Below the pieces are notes generated by a model. It worked only from the letters and a program-made list of their open reading frames with translations. It did no database searches and was not told the origin of the DNA. 5,456 nt of DNA from positions 1 through 5,456 of the forward strand of contig CADBUK010000012.1 in the NCBI GenBank assembly GCA_902797915.1. Reading direction: 5' to 3'. A program made the position numbers and the translations under genes. The DNA comes from Oscillospiraceae bacterium (GTDB lineage Bacteria > Bacillota > Clostridia > Oscillospirales > Acutalibacteraceae). Every line of letters begins with the position of its first letter. Within the stretch, counting starts at the first letter, position 1. This document shows positions 1 to 5,437 of the stretch, piece after piece.

Positions 1-744
1 CTTTACCTCATCCTCGCAATCGCCGTGGCTGATGTAAATGGTCTGCTCCTTGGGGTTGATAGCGGTTTCCTTCATCTGCTCAAGCAGAGCGTGAAGCGAA
101 GCCTTTCTGCCCCTTGCCTTGCCCACGTTTGTAAGCCTGCCCTCGTCGTCCGTGTGCATAACGGGCTTAACGTTGAGCGCGGTGCCCGCAATTGCGGTTG
201 TTGCGCTGATTCTGCCGCCTCTTTTAAGATACATCAGGTCGTCAACCGTGAACCAGTGGCAGATGTGAAGCTTTGTATCCTCAGCGTACTGAGCAACCTC
301 CTCGATGGTTTTGCCCTTCTGCTTTTCCTCATAAACATATTTTATAAGAAGTCCCTGCCCCATTGAAGCGGCAAGAGAATCCACAACGATAATCTTTGCC
401 TCGGGGTAAACGCCTCTGAGCTCCTCGGCAACAATGGTTGCGTTCTGAGTGGTTGCGCTGAGAGCGGAGGAAAAGCCTATGTAAAGAATGTCCTTACCCT
501 CCTCAAGAATTTCCGTAAACGCAGAGGTAAACGCGGCAAGGCTCGGACAGGAGGTTGTAATCTCCGCCTTAGCCCTTGAGCAATTATAGAACTCCTTAAA
601 CTCAATTTCCCTGCCGTCAAGATAATTCTTAAAAGCGTTGCCGTTAATGTTTACGGTAAGCGGCACAACAGTTAATTCAAATTTATCAACAAGCTCCTGC
701 GGTAAATCGCAGGAGGAATCGGTTGCCAAAACAAACTCTCTCAT
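1..744 (-). CDS. DegV family fatty-acid-binding protein (FakB-like), C-terminus cut by window edge
   Basis: Translating the minus strand from the ATG at 744-742 gives 248 codons, open to the left edge. The family is usually about 280-290 residues, so roughly 35-40 C-terminal residues lie outside. Visible family hallmarks: N-terminal ATDSSCDLP (residues 7-15); the TTSCPS loop (63-68), equivalent to the T-S-Q-P-S segment that helps hold the fatty-acid carboxylate; SSALSATTQNA (92-102); VVDS (120-123); the highly conserved TVDDLMYLKRGGRIS (166-180); LNVKPV (190-195); and ISHGD (238-242). DegV/FakB proteins are cytosolic two-domain carriers that bind one fatty acid and, in Firmicutes, present it to the kinase FakA to form acyl-phosphate. 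An AGGAGA ribosome binding site (756-751) lies 6 nt before the ATG and supports this start. The family assignment is secure. The specific FakB role and the chain preferred cannot be told from sequence. No fakA/dak-like kinase gene is visible here. Confidence 0.95.
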   Translation of the reverse strand, partial: MREFVLATDSSCDLPQELVDKFELTVVPLTVNINGNAFKNYLDGREIEFKEFYNCSRAKAEITTSCPSLAAFTSAFTEILEEGKDILYIGFSSALSATTQNATIVAEELRGVYPEAKIIVVDSLAASMGQGLLIKYVYEEKQKGKTIEEVAQYAEDTKLHICHWFTVDDLMYLKRGGRISATTAIAGTALNVKPVMHTDDEGRLTNVGKARGRKASLHALLEQMKETAINPKEQTIYISHGDCEDEVK

Positions 745-779
745 TTTTATTCTCCTGAACAGTTCTAAGATTTCGATAC

Positions 780-808
780 ATTATATTACACATAAGGCAA
801 AATTTCAA
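780..808 (-). promoter_or_regulatory. Sigma-A-type promoter of the DegV-family gene
   Basis: On the minus strand, TTGAAA (808-803) and a perfect TATAAT (785-780) are separated by exactly 17 bp. The stretch upstream of the -35 is very AT-rich and could act as an UP element. Transcription would begin near 773, giving a leader of about 30 nt that carries the AGGAGA ribosome binding site. Confidence 0.8.
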
Positions 809-867
809 TCTGTAAGCAAAAATTTTAGAATTATTTAATATAAACAAATTATAAACATTGACCAAAT

Positions 868-886
868 CGCTTAACTTTTGTAAGCG
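868..886. repeat. Inverted repeat over the plsY -35 (candidate operator)
   Basis: CGCTTA (868-873) and TAAGCG (881-886) form a perfect 6-bp inverted repeat with a 7-bp centre. It covers the -35 hexamer and part of the spacer of the plsY promoter, a position where a bound repressor would block transcription. It does not match the FapR operator as I know it. It could also be chance in an AT-rich spacer. Confidence 0.3.
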
Positions 887-899
887 TAACTGTTATAAT
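871..899 (+). promoter_or_regulatory. Promoter of plsY with extended -10
   Basis: TTAACT (871-876, four of six consensus bases) is followed after 17 bp by a perfect TATAAT (894-899), with an upstream TG in the extended -10 position (TGTTATAAT, 891-899). Predicted start is near 906, giving a leader of about 22 nt with the AAAGGGTGG ribosome binding site (915-923). A closer match to the -35 consensus, TTGACC at 858-863, is 30 bp away and therefore out of register. This promoter is divergent from that of the DegV-family gene, with the two -35 elements about 60 bp apart. Confidence 0.7.
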
Positions 900-927
900 T
901 CAATCATTAAATCAAAAGGGTGGTTAT

Positions 928-1638
928 ATGAAAACTGTTGTTTTGCTTTTAATCGGCGCCGTTATATCTTACCTTATCGGCAGCCTGAACAGCTCAATAA
1001 TTATGAGCCGCGTTTTAAAAAAGGACGATATCAGAGAATCGGGCAGCGGTAACGCGGGCGCAACGAATATGGTGCGCACCTACGGCAAGGCTTACGGCGT
1101 GCTGGCGTTTGTGCTTGACTTTGTTAAGGTAATCGTTGCCTACCTGATTGTATGGCTGATTTTCAGCAGGGTTGACGCGGATATTTTTTCAAAGTACGAA
1201 TATTTTTTTAAGGTTGTAACGGGCTTTTTCTGCTTTATCGGGCATATTTACCCCTGCTTTTTCGGCTTCAGGGGCGGCAAGGGCATTACCGTTTGCGCGG
1301 CAATGATTTGCCTGCTTGACTGGCGGCTGTTCATCCTCGGCGCGATACTGTTTTTCGCAATCGTGTTTATTACAAAATACATTTCGTTTTCCTCAATCCT
1401 GTTCGGAATTGTTTACCCCGTTTGCACCTTCTTTTTGTTTGATAAGGAGTTCAGCATTATCAACCGTTATATTGAGCCTAAAAACTCCTTCGGCGAACAG
1501 GAAATGACGCTTAGGATTGTTGCAACGGTTATTGCAGCTGTGTTTTCGGCAATCGTGCTTTATAAGCACAGGGAAAACATTAATCGCCTGATAAAAGGCG
1601 AGGAAAACAAAATCGGCTCTCACAAGAAAGATAAATAA
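928..1638 (+). CDS. plsY: Glycerol-3-phosphate acyltransferase PlsY
   Basis: PlsY transfers an acyl chain from acyl-phosphate to the sn-1 position of glycerol-3-phosphate, making lysophosphatidic acid at the inner face of the membrane. All three family motifs are present: SGSGNAGATNMVR (residues 38-50), GHIYPCFFGFRGGKG (105-119, the phosphate-binding glycine-rich loop) and HRENINRLIKGEE (214-226). Hydrophobic segments around 3-26, 56-80, 94-115, 131-149, 151-171 and 195-212 fit a polytopic protein. The length of 236 residues is slightly above the usual 195-220; the extra is in the loop at about 172-192 and in a Lys-rich tail. The ATG is preceded by a GGGTGG-containing ribosome binding site 4 nt away and by an extended -10 promoter. 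The gene appears monocistronic, with a hairpin terminator immediately after the stop. It is divergent from the DegV/FakB-like gene, whose product family can supply the acyl-phosphate precursor. Confidence 0.97.
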   Translation: MKTVVLLLIGAVISYLIGSLNSSIIMSRVLKKDDIRESGSGNAGATNMVRTYGKAYGVLAFVLDFVKVIVAYLIVWLIFSRVDADIFSKYEYFFKVVTGFFCFIGHIYPCFFGFRGGKGITVCAAMICLLDWRLFILGAILFFAIVFITKYISFSSILFGIVYPVCTFFLFDKEFSIINRYIEPKNSFGEQEMTLRIVATVIAAVFSAIVLYKHRENINRLIKGEENKIGSHKKDK

Positions 1639-1645
1639 TAAAACG

Positions 1646-1675
1646 AAGGCGCTTGCATTGCAGGCGCTTTTTATT
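1646..1675 (+). terminator. Rho-independent terminator of plsY
   Basis: A hairpin begins 8 bp after the plsY stop. The arms 1646-1656 and 1660-1670 form an 11-bp stem with two G-U pairs and an ATT triloop (1657-1659). The GGCGC/GCGCT core is GC-rich and the T-rich run at 1668-1675 follows directly. Confidence 0.8.
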
Positions 1676-1682
1676 GTATAAT
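1653..1682 (+). promoter_or_regulatory. Probable promoter of the surface-protein gene, overlapping the plsY terminator
   Basis: A perfect TATAAT (1677-1682) lies 31 bp before the ATG of the surface-protein gene. The best -35 is poor: TTGCAT (1653-1658) at 18 bp, and it falls inside the plsY terminator hairpin. Predicted start is near 1689, with a short leader carrying AAGGGG (1698-1703), 9 nt from the ATG. The -10 is convincing and the -35 is not. Readthrough from plsY is an alternative source of transcript. Confidence 0.5.
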
Positions 1683-1712
1683 AAACCCACAAACATTAAG
1701 GGGTTAATATAA

Positions 1713-3896
1713 ATGAAAAAACTTTTAAGCATATTATTAGCAATCATATTGCTGTCGGGCACTGTTTCGGGGCTTGGCTTAACCGCCGCCGCAGACCAAA
1801 CAATCAGCACATATTTTGCGCTCGGCTATTTCACTGTTTTAAGCGGCGGATACGACACTACCGTGCTTGAATGTTCCGACAATGCTTTTCAGGTTAACGT
1901 CAGGCTTTATAATCAAGACAACACTCTTTTAGCGGCTGACGAGGAGCTGATGTCCGTTTCCATTCTGGAGCTTCCTTCCGCTCAGCCATACTACTTTGGC
2001 CCCACAGGCCAATCGATGAAATACAGCTATACGGCTAATTTTTATAACCCGAAGGTTGCCGGGGATTACACCCTGCGCTTTTCCTTTGCGGGCAAGCAGC
2101 TTTATGAGCCCTGCTATATTGACATTCCGTTCTCTGTAGTTGAGGAAAAGGAAACGCCGACGCTCACCATTCTTAACAATAAGATTTCAGCCGAGGCAGA
2201 CGACCGTGTGCACGGCATATTAACCGACGGCGCAGGCGCGCCCGTAAGCGGCACCGAAATTGAGATTACTCAATATGCAGGCAGTCTCGCTTGCGTCGGC
2301 TCAACCACAACGGGCGAAGACGGCAGTTTTTCCATTGCGCTTTATGATAATATAGTTTATGATATCAACAGCGGCGCAACATCTGTTTTTATTGATTTAA
2401 GCACGAAAGCAACGGACACATATAAAAGTGTGTCGGTAAGCAAAACCCTTACCGTTGCAAACCGCCTGACTGCAATCTGGCTTGACGGCGACGGCAGCGA
2501 GCTTGATAAAAAATATTATTATTCGGGCGATTCCGTTCCCACCACCGATAAAACCCCAACGAAATACAGCGGCTACGCCGACGGATATGTTTTTGAAAAA
2601 TGGGATAACGGCACGGTTAACGGCAACGCCACAACCTTTGCACCCATCGGCAAGAAAACGCTTAAAATGGACCCCATTGTTCAAAGCTGGACTTACGGTG
2701 ACGATTCATCAATGTGCTTGCGCATAAGGCCGCTCACAAATCCCGAAAACGTTTTAATCACGCGCTATTATAAAGAAGCAAATGCGGCGGATGAAACCTA
2801 CACCACAACAAAGCCCACTGACGCCGGCAGCTACACGGTTAAATTTGTCCGCCCCGAAACCGATAATTATTTGGGCGATACCGCCGTTTGCAATTTTAAT
2901 ATTTATCAGGCGGACACGCCCGAAGCGGATTACACCGTGCCCACGGGGCTGACCGCCACTTACGGCGATACGCTTGCGGACGTTGACCTGCCTGACGGCT
3001 GGGAGTGGGACGATGCCCTCACCACAAGAGTAGGCAACGCAGGCACAAACAGCTTTTCCGCAACCTTTACCCCCGCGGATTCCGGGAATTTCAAAAGCGT
3101 TACGAAAACCCTGAGCATTAATGTTGCGCAGAAGATAATTATTGTTGCGGCGGACGATAAGTTTTCCTTGCTCTCTGAGCCGCTCGCCGAGCTGACCTAC
3201 ACCACGGATGCGGAGCCCGTTCCCGGTGATGATCTGGGAATCACATTGCAAACCACTGCAGACACAAACCAATTGGGGCACTACGAAATCCATGTCTCTG
3301 TGCCGCATTCCCAAAATTACATATTTAAAGCATTTTCCGGCACGTACACCGTTGGCACATGCGTCTATACACTTGACAGTACTTCACAGACATTGACCTG
3401 GGAGAAGGGCGGCTCCGACCTCAAGTTTAGAATTACAAGCAATGAGTTTGACGAAACTGCGTTTGACCGCTTCAAAGGTCTTAAGCTTGACGGTGAGGAA
3501 ATACCCAAAACGTGTTATACCGCAGAACGCGGCAGCGTTAAAATTGAGCTTTTTGCCGATTATCTGCAGGAGGTTTCTAAGGGAATGCACACGCTGACGG
3601 CAGTGTTCTCGGATTCAAGCGCCGTTATCAATCTTTACATAAGCGCTTCCGGTCAGTACTCGTCCACGCCCACTCCGCCGCCGATGCCCGAACCCGCTCA
3701 GGTTGGCGGCGCTCCCGCATCTGCTCAAACGGGAACAGGCAGCGCAGGCGAAAGCATTGCGGTATCGGGCGCCCGAGCGGCAAACGGCAGCAAAAAATCT
3801 CCGAACACAGGCAGCAATTCAGCCACCGCCGCAGCGGCGCTTGCCTGCATAGGCTTAGCGGCAGCCGTTGTGCTCGGAAAGAAAAAAGAAGCTTAA
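1713..3896 (+). CDS. Modular cell-wall-anchored surface protein with Ig-like/MBG-like domains and SPNTG sorting signal
   Basis: This 727-residue protein is built for export and anchoring. Residues 1-27 are a signal peptide (KK, a hydrophobic core, cleavage probably after AAA at 25-27). Residues 28-145 look like an unassigned beta-rich domain. Residues 148-248 resemble an Ig-like/carboxypeptidase-regulatory-like fold (GILTDGAGAPVSGTEIEI, then GEDGSFSI). Residues 251-320 resemble an InlB B-repeat (YYSGDSVPTTDKTPTK, YVFEKWDNG). Residues 325-399 and 404-471 are two modules of the type common in clostridial surface proteins (WTYGD and TYGDTLADV, DAGSYTV, a PADSGNF-like end). Residues 472-548 fit an MBG domain (IIIVAADDKFS, GHYEIHVS, NYIF). 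Residues 550-645 form a further beta module (LTWEKGGSDLKFRI, FKGLKLDGEEI). A Pro/Ala/Gly-rich spacer (650-695) leads to SPNTG (696-700), a hydrophobic segment (703-721) and KKKEA. This is the layout of a sortase substrate. Domain names are by pattern. The ligand is unknown; adhesion or a structural role is inference. Confidence 0.85.
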   Translation: MKKLLSILLAIILLSGTVSGLGLTAAADQTISTYFALGYFTVLSGGYDTTVLECSDNAFQVNVRLYNQDNTLLAADEELMSVSILELPSAQPYYFGPTGQSMKYSYTANFYNPKVAGDYTLRFSFAGKQLYEPCYIDIPFSVVEEKETPTLTILNNKISAEADDRVHGILTDGAGAPVSGTEIEITQYAGSLACVGSTTTGEDGSFSIALYDNIVYDINSGATSVFIDLSTKATDTYKSVSVSKTLTVANRLTAIWLDGDGSELDKKYYYSGDSVPTTDKTPTKYSGYADGYVFEKWDNGTVNGNATTFAPIGKKTLKMDPIVQSWTYGDDSSMCLRIRPLTNPENVLITRYYKEANAADETYTTTKPTDAGSYTVKFVRPETDNYLGDTAVCNFNIYQADTPEADYTVPTGLTATYGDTLADVDLPDGWEWDDALTTRVGNAGTNSFSATFTPADSGNFKSVTKTLSINVAQKIIIVAADDKFSLLSEPLAELTYTTDAEPVPGDDLGITLQTTADTNQLGHYEIHVSVPHSQNYIFKAFSGTYTVGTCVYTLDSTSQTLTWEKGGSDLKFRITSNEFDETAFDRFKGLKLDGEEIPKTCYTAERGSVKIELFADYLQEVSKGMHTLTAVFSDSSAVINLYISASGQYSSTPTPPPMPEPAQVGGAPASAQTGTGSAGESIAVSGARAANGSKKSPNTGSNSATAAAALACIGLAAAVVLGKKKEA

Positions 3897-3902
3897 ATAC
3901 AA

Positions 3903-3928
3903 AAAGCACCTGTTTTCACAGGTGCTTT
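3903..3928 (+). terminator. Rho-independent terminator after the surface-protein gene, possibly bidirectional
   Basis: A perfect 11-bp stem (AAAGCACCTGT at 3903-3913, ACAGGTGCTTT at 3918-3928) with a TTTC loop starts 6 bp after the stop codon. The downstream T run on the plus strand is short (TTTCTT). On the minus strand the same hairpin is followed by TTTTTGTATTT, so it could also stop convergent transcription. Confidence 0.85.
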
Positions 3929-3961
3929 CTTGCTGTCTGTAAGGGCAGTCGAAAAACATAA

Positions 3962-3986
3962 AACGGGCATTTTAAAAATGCCCGTT
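3962..3986 (-). terminator. Second hairpin terminator in the convergent spacer
   Basis: AACGGGCAT (3962-3970) and ATGCCCGTT (3978-3986) form a perfect 9-bp stem that two extra T-A pairs in the loop can lengthen. On the minus strand it is followed by TTTATGTTTTTC, whereas the plus-strand side has no T run, so minus-strand use is favoured. It would end transcripts of the acyltransferase gene about 125 nt past its stop, or of the small fragment whose TGA overlaps the stem by one base. Confidence 0.65.
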
Positions 3987-4090
3987 CAATTATGCGCTTT
4001 ATCTAAAACGCCAAAGCGCTTCATCGAACCGCCGCCGACACAGATAATCGCTTTTTGCTCTGCAATGTCAACCTCGGAATTTAAAAATGT
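3986..4090 (-). pseudogene. Possible remnant of an iron-containing alcohol dehydrogenase-like gene
   Basis: Between an in-frame stop (4093-4091) and a TGA (3988-3986), the minus strand reads 34 codons with no good start codon. The sequence includes EQKAIICVGGGSMKRFGVLD. This resembles the N-terminal nucleotide-binding strand of iron-containing alcohol dehydrogenases, which typically read K-V-L-(I/L)-x-x-G-G-G-S-(I/M)-K-(R/K)-x-G-x-x-D. There is no usable ribosome binding site and nothing else of the roughly 380-residue enzyme is visible. The stop abuts a hairpin terminator, as a true gene end would, so it might instead be the tail of another, unrecognised coding sequence. The match is by eye over about 20 residues and could be chance. 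It sits 22 bp downstream of the acyltransferase stop. Confidence 0.35.
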
Positions 4091-4111
4091 TCAAATATAA
4101 AAGCAAGTTTT

Positions 4112-5137
4112 TTAATCGGTTTGCCTGAGATTTTCTGCGGATTTTTTTCGGACGTTTTTTATCAGTTTTTTAATTGCTTCTGCCAGGAACAAAACGAAAT
4201 ATGAAACCGCAAAACTTATTAACAGAGTAAAAAACAGCAGGGAAAAATGACTTTGCGCAAAAAAGTCTTTCAAAACGGCAATTACATATATGTGAACGAT
4301 ATACACAAAATCAACTATTCTTCTCAGCTTTCTTGTGTTGAACCGCACTCTTTTAGGCTTGTTGCCTATTGCCAGCAAAAAGAGCGGAACGGCAGGCGTC
4401 CAACCGAATATTGAAACGTCGAGCGAGACGTCGCCCTGAACCGCGCGGCGAAAAGCCGTTGCCTCAAAAAAGCCCAAAGCCAAGGTAACCGCCAACAGTA
4501 AAAGCAGCTTGCTGTTGCCCGTGTTTTTCCATTCCCTTTTTGACAGACATTCGCCTATCAGTATCAGCGGAAGCCCGAAAAACAAGGCGTGCCTTGCGGT
4601 TCCTATAAGGTCAACACATTCGGCAATCCTGTTTAAAACCGAACTGCCGAGCAGCTTATAATATTCGTCAAAAAGAATTCCCGCAACAAGCAAAAGTATG
4701 AAAAAGAATCGGTATTCCTTTATAGCCTTTTCAAGCAAATGCGCAGCTATCAGCCCAAAAAACAAAGCGCTCAGATACCACAAGTGGTAGTAACCGAAAA
4801 CAATATCGTTTATCAGACCTCGCAAATCGTCAGCCATTAACGCAGGGCTGTAAATTATTAAAGAACCTGCGTAAATCACCGCTATTCTTTTAATGTACTT
4901 CTGCCTTTTGCTGCCGTTCGTTTTTGAAAAGAAATACCCCGACGATATAAAAAAGAAAGGTACCGACAGTCTGAAAAACCACTGCCCGTAATAATAGTTT
5001 AAAATATCCTGTGAAAATAACGGCCGACAATGAGCGCCCACAATAAGAACGCAGCAAAACAGCTTTGCATAATCAACATAAAAGCTGTATGCGCCGTTCT
5101 TGTTATTAATATTGTTTTTGATAACAGAGTCCTTCAT
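4112..5137 (-). CDS. Membrane acyltransferase, acyltransferase-3 family
   Basis: This 341-residue protein is very hydrophobic with around ten likely membrane segments (for example 24-40, 56-70, 83-101, 117-136, 143-156, 184-197, 209-225, 246-258, 274-290, 298-321) and a basic C-terminal tail, as in the acyltransferase-3 family (PF01757). Members move acetyl or other acyl groups onto extracytoplasmic sugars, peptidoglycan or glycolipids. The first segment carries DYAKLFCCVLIVGAHCRPL (22-40). H36 is the expected catalytic histidine, and K25 lies where the family's R-x10-H motif usually has Arg. Other family-like features are FFRLSVPFFFISSGYFF (54-70), HLWYLSALF (118-126) and VHIYVI (281-286). 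It resembles the stand-alone type and the membrane half of VanT-like racemases; no racemase domain is present. The ATG has only a weak AGAGG site 11 nt upstream, but a strong promoter lies about 77 bp upstream. The acyl acceptor cannot be read from the sequence. Confidence 0.85.
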   Translation of the reverse strand: MKDSVIKNNINNKNGAYSFYVDYAKLFCCVLIVGAHCRPLFSQDILNYYYGQWFFRLSVPFFFISSGYFFSKTNGSKRQKYIKRIAVIYAGSLIIYSPALMADDLRGLINDIVFGYYHLWYLSALFFGLIAAHLLEKAIKEYRFFFILLLVAGILFDEYYKLLGSSVLNRIAECVDLIGTARHALFFGLPLILIGECLSKREWKNTGNSKLLLLLAVTLALGFFEATAFRRAVQGDVSLDVSIFGWTPAVPLFLLAIGNKPKRVRFNTRKLRRIVDFVYIVHIYVIAVLKDFFAQSHFSLLFFTLLISFAVSYFVLFLAEAIKKLIKNVRKKSAENLRQTD

Positions 5138-5181
5138 TTTATACCGCGCCTCTAAAGTCTGCTTTGCGTCGTTGATTATGT

Positions 5182-5201
5182 CTTACGTTTGTTTACGCAA
5201 G
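5182..5201 (-). other. Hairpin at the 5' end of the acyltransferase leader
   Basis: In the minus-strand transcript, CUUGCGU (5201-5195) pairs with ACGUAAG (5188-5182) through seven pairs, including one G-U, around a 6-nt loop. The predicted transcription start is near 5207, so the hairpin would be almost at the 5' end of a leader of about 70 nt. On the opposite strand the same position is an A-C mismatch, so the structure favours the sense transcript. It may stabilise the mRNA. No known riboswitch is recognised. Confidence 0.35.
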
Positions 5202-5213
5202 ATGCGATATTTT

Positions 5214-5242
5214 ATTATAGCAAATTTTTTCCCGCTTTTCAA
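5214..5242 (-). promoter_or_regulatory. Sigma-A-type promoter of the acyltransferase gene
   Basis: On the minus strand, TTGAAA (5242-5237) and TATAAT (5219-5214) are separated by 17 bp, and TG precedes the -10 in the extended position (TGCTATAAT). The start would be near 5207, which is 70 nt before the ATG. This is one of the strongest promoters by sequence in the window. Confidence 0.8.
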
Positions 5243-5294
5243 CAAAACGAATTTTTCCGCGCTGCTCGCATTTGGGTTTCTTCATTCCCTCTCT
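5243..5294. other. Spacer with no recognised feature
   Basis: This stretch lies between the acyltransferase promoter and the palindromic repeat element. I see no coding potential, hairpin or promoter. With the leader, promoter and repeats it forms a gene-free region of about 320 bp from 5138 to the right edge. Confidence 0.6.
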
Positions 5295-5405
5295 AAATTG
5301 CTCCGACCGCGGAGTTTGTTTGAGTTACTGAATACCGACCGAAAAGCAGCTTTGCGAAATTTCGGTCGGAGAGGAGAAACAAACGAAGCGGTCTTTTTGC
5401 AATTT
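5295..5405. repeat. Palindromic intergenic repeat element with imperfect terminal inverted repeats
   Basis: The two ends of this 111-bp segment are inverted copies. The left arm (5295-5321) reads AAATTGC, TCC, GACCGC, GGA, GTTTGTTT. The right arm read on the minus strand (5405-5377) reads AAATTGC, AAAAA, GACCGC, TTC, GTTTGTTT. Three perfectly paired blocks (7, 6 and 8 bp) are thus separated by mismatched blocks. The interior adds a perfect 10-bp stem (5335-5344 with 5360-5369). The segment could fold into one long interrupted hairpin as DNA or RNA. No transposase or coding sequence is present. A MITE-like or REP/BIME-like element is the best general description. I do not recognise a named family. 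Confidence 0.7.
5335..5369. repeat. Inner stem-loop of the palindromic element
   Basis: CCGACCGAAA (5335-5344) and TTTCGGTCGG (5360-5369) form a perfect 10-bp stem with a 15-nt loop. The loop holds GCA (5346-5348) and TGC (5353-5355), which can pair across GCTT. The palindrome CGAAATTTCG (5355-5364) spans the base of the right arm. It lacks an adjacent T run on the plus strand, so it is not a typical terminator. Confidence 0.7.
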
Positions 5406-5409
5406 GTTA

Positions 5410-5437
5410 AAATTGCTCCGACCGCGGAGTTTGTTTG
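5410..5437. repeat. Second copy of the repeat's left arm (28-bp direct repeat of 5295-5322)
   Basis: All 28 bases match 5295-5322 exactly, at a distance of 115 bp. The copy starts 4 bp after the first element ends. It includes CTCCG-ACCG-CGGAG (5417-5430), a 5-bp stem with a tetraloop, followed by TTTGTTTG. Beyond 5437 the sequence departs from the first copy (GACGAGGACGGGAATTTCC to the edge), so the second element would have a different interior. It is cut by the window end. Confidence 0.8.

Noticed and set aside
25..366. 113-codon plus-strand open frame
   Set aside because: It is antisense to the DegV-family coding region, whose translation shows strong conserved motifs across the same bases. 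It has no recognisable domain or ribosome binding site.
858..899. TTGACC (858-863) as the -35 of the plsY promoter
   Set aside because: It is 30 bp from TATAAT, far outside the 16-18 bp range. TTAACT at 871-876 has the correct 17-bp spacing.
858..1052. 64-codon plus-strand open frame overlapping the start of plsY
   Set aside because: Its ATG falls within the promoter region, it has no ribosome binding site, and it runs out of frame into plsY, which carries all the family motifs.
2754..3314. 186-codon minus-strand open frame inside the surface-protein gene
   Set aside because: It is an antisense shadow of the MBG-like module region. The plus-strand frame has clear domain patterns, and the minus product is a low-complexity Gly/Val/Ile-rich sequence with no family resemblance.
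3994..4019. GCGCTTT/AAAGCGC inverted repeat in the convergent spacer
   Set aside because: The 7-bp arms are separated by 12 bp, lie within the dehydrogenase-like reading frame and have no T run. Two better terminators lie close by, so it is probably incidental.
5295..5437. CRISPR array, because of the 28-bp direct repeat
   Set aside because: There are only two copies, spaced 115 bp apart start to start. The interval is itself palindromic with the repeat arms, not a unique spacer of 30-40 bp, and no cas gene is nearby.
5417..5437. Rho-independent terminator (CTCCG/CGGAG hairpin followed by TTTGTTTG)
   Set aside because: The stem is only 5 bp, the T run is interrupted, and the same unit occurs at 5301-5322 with no gene ending nearby on the plus strand. 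It is better explained as part of the repeat element.
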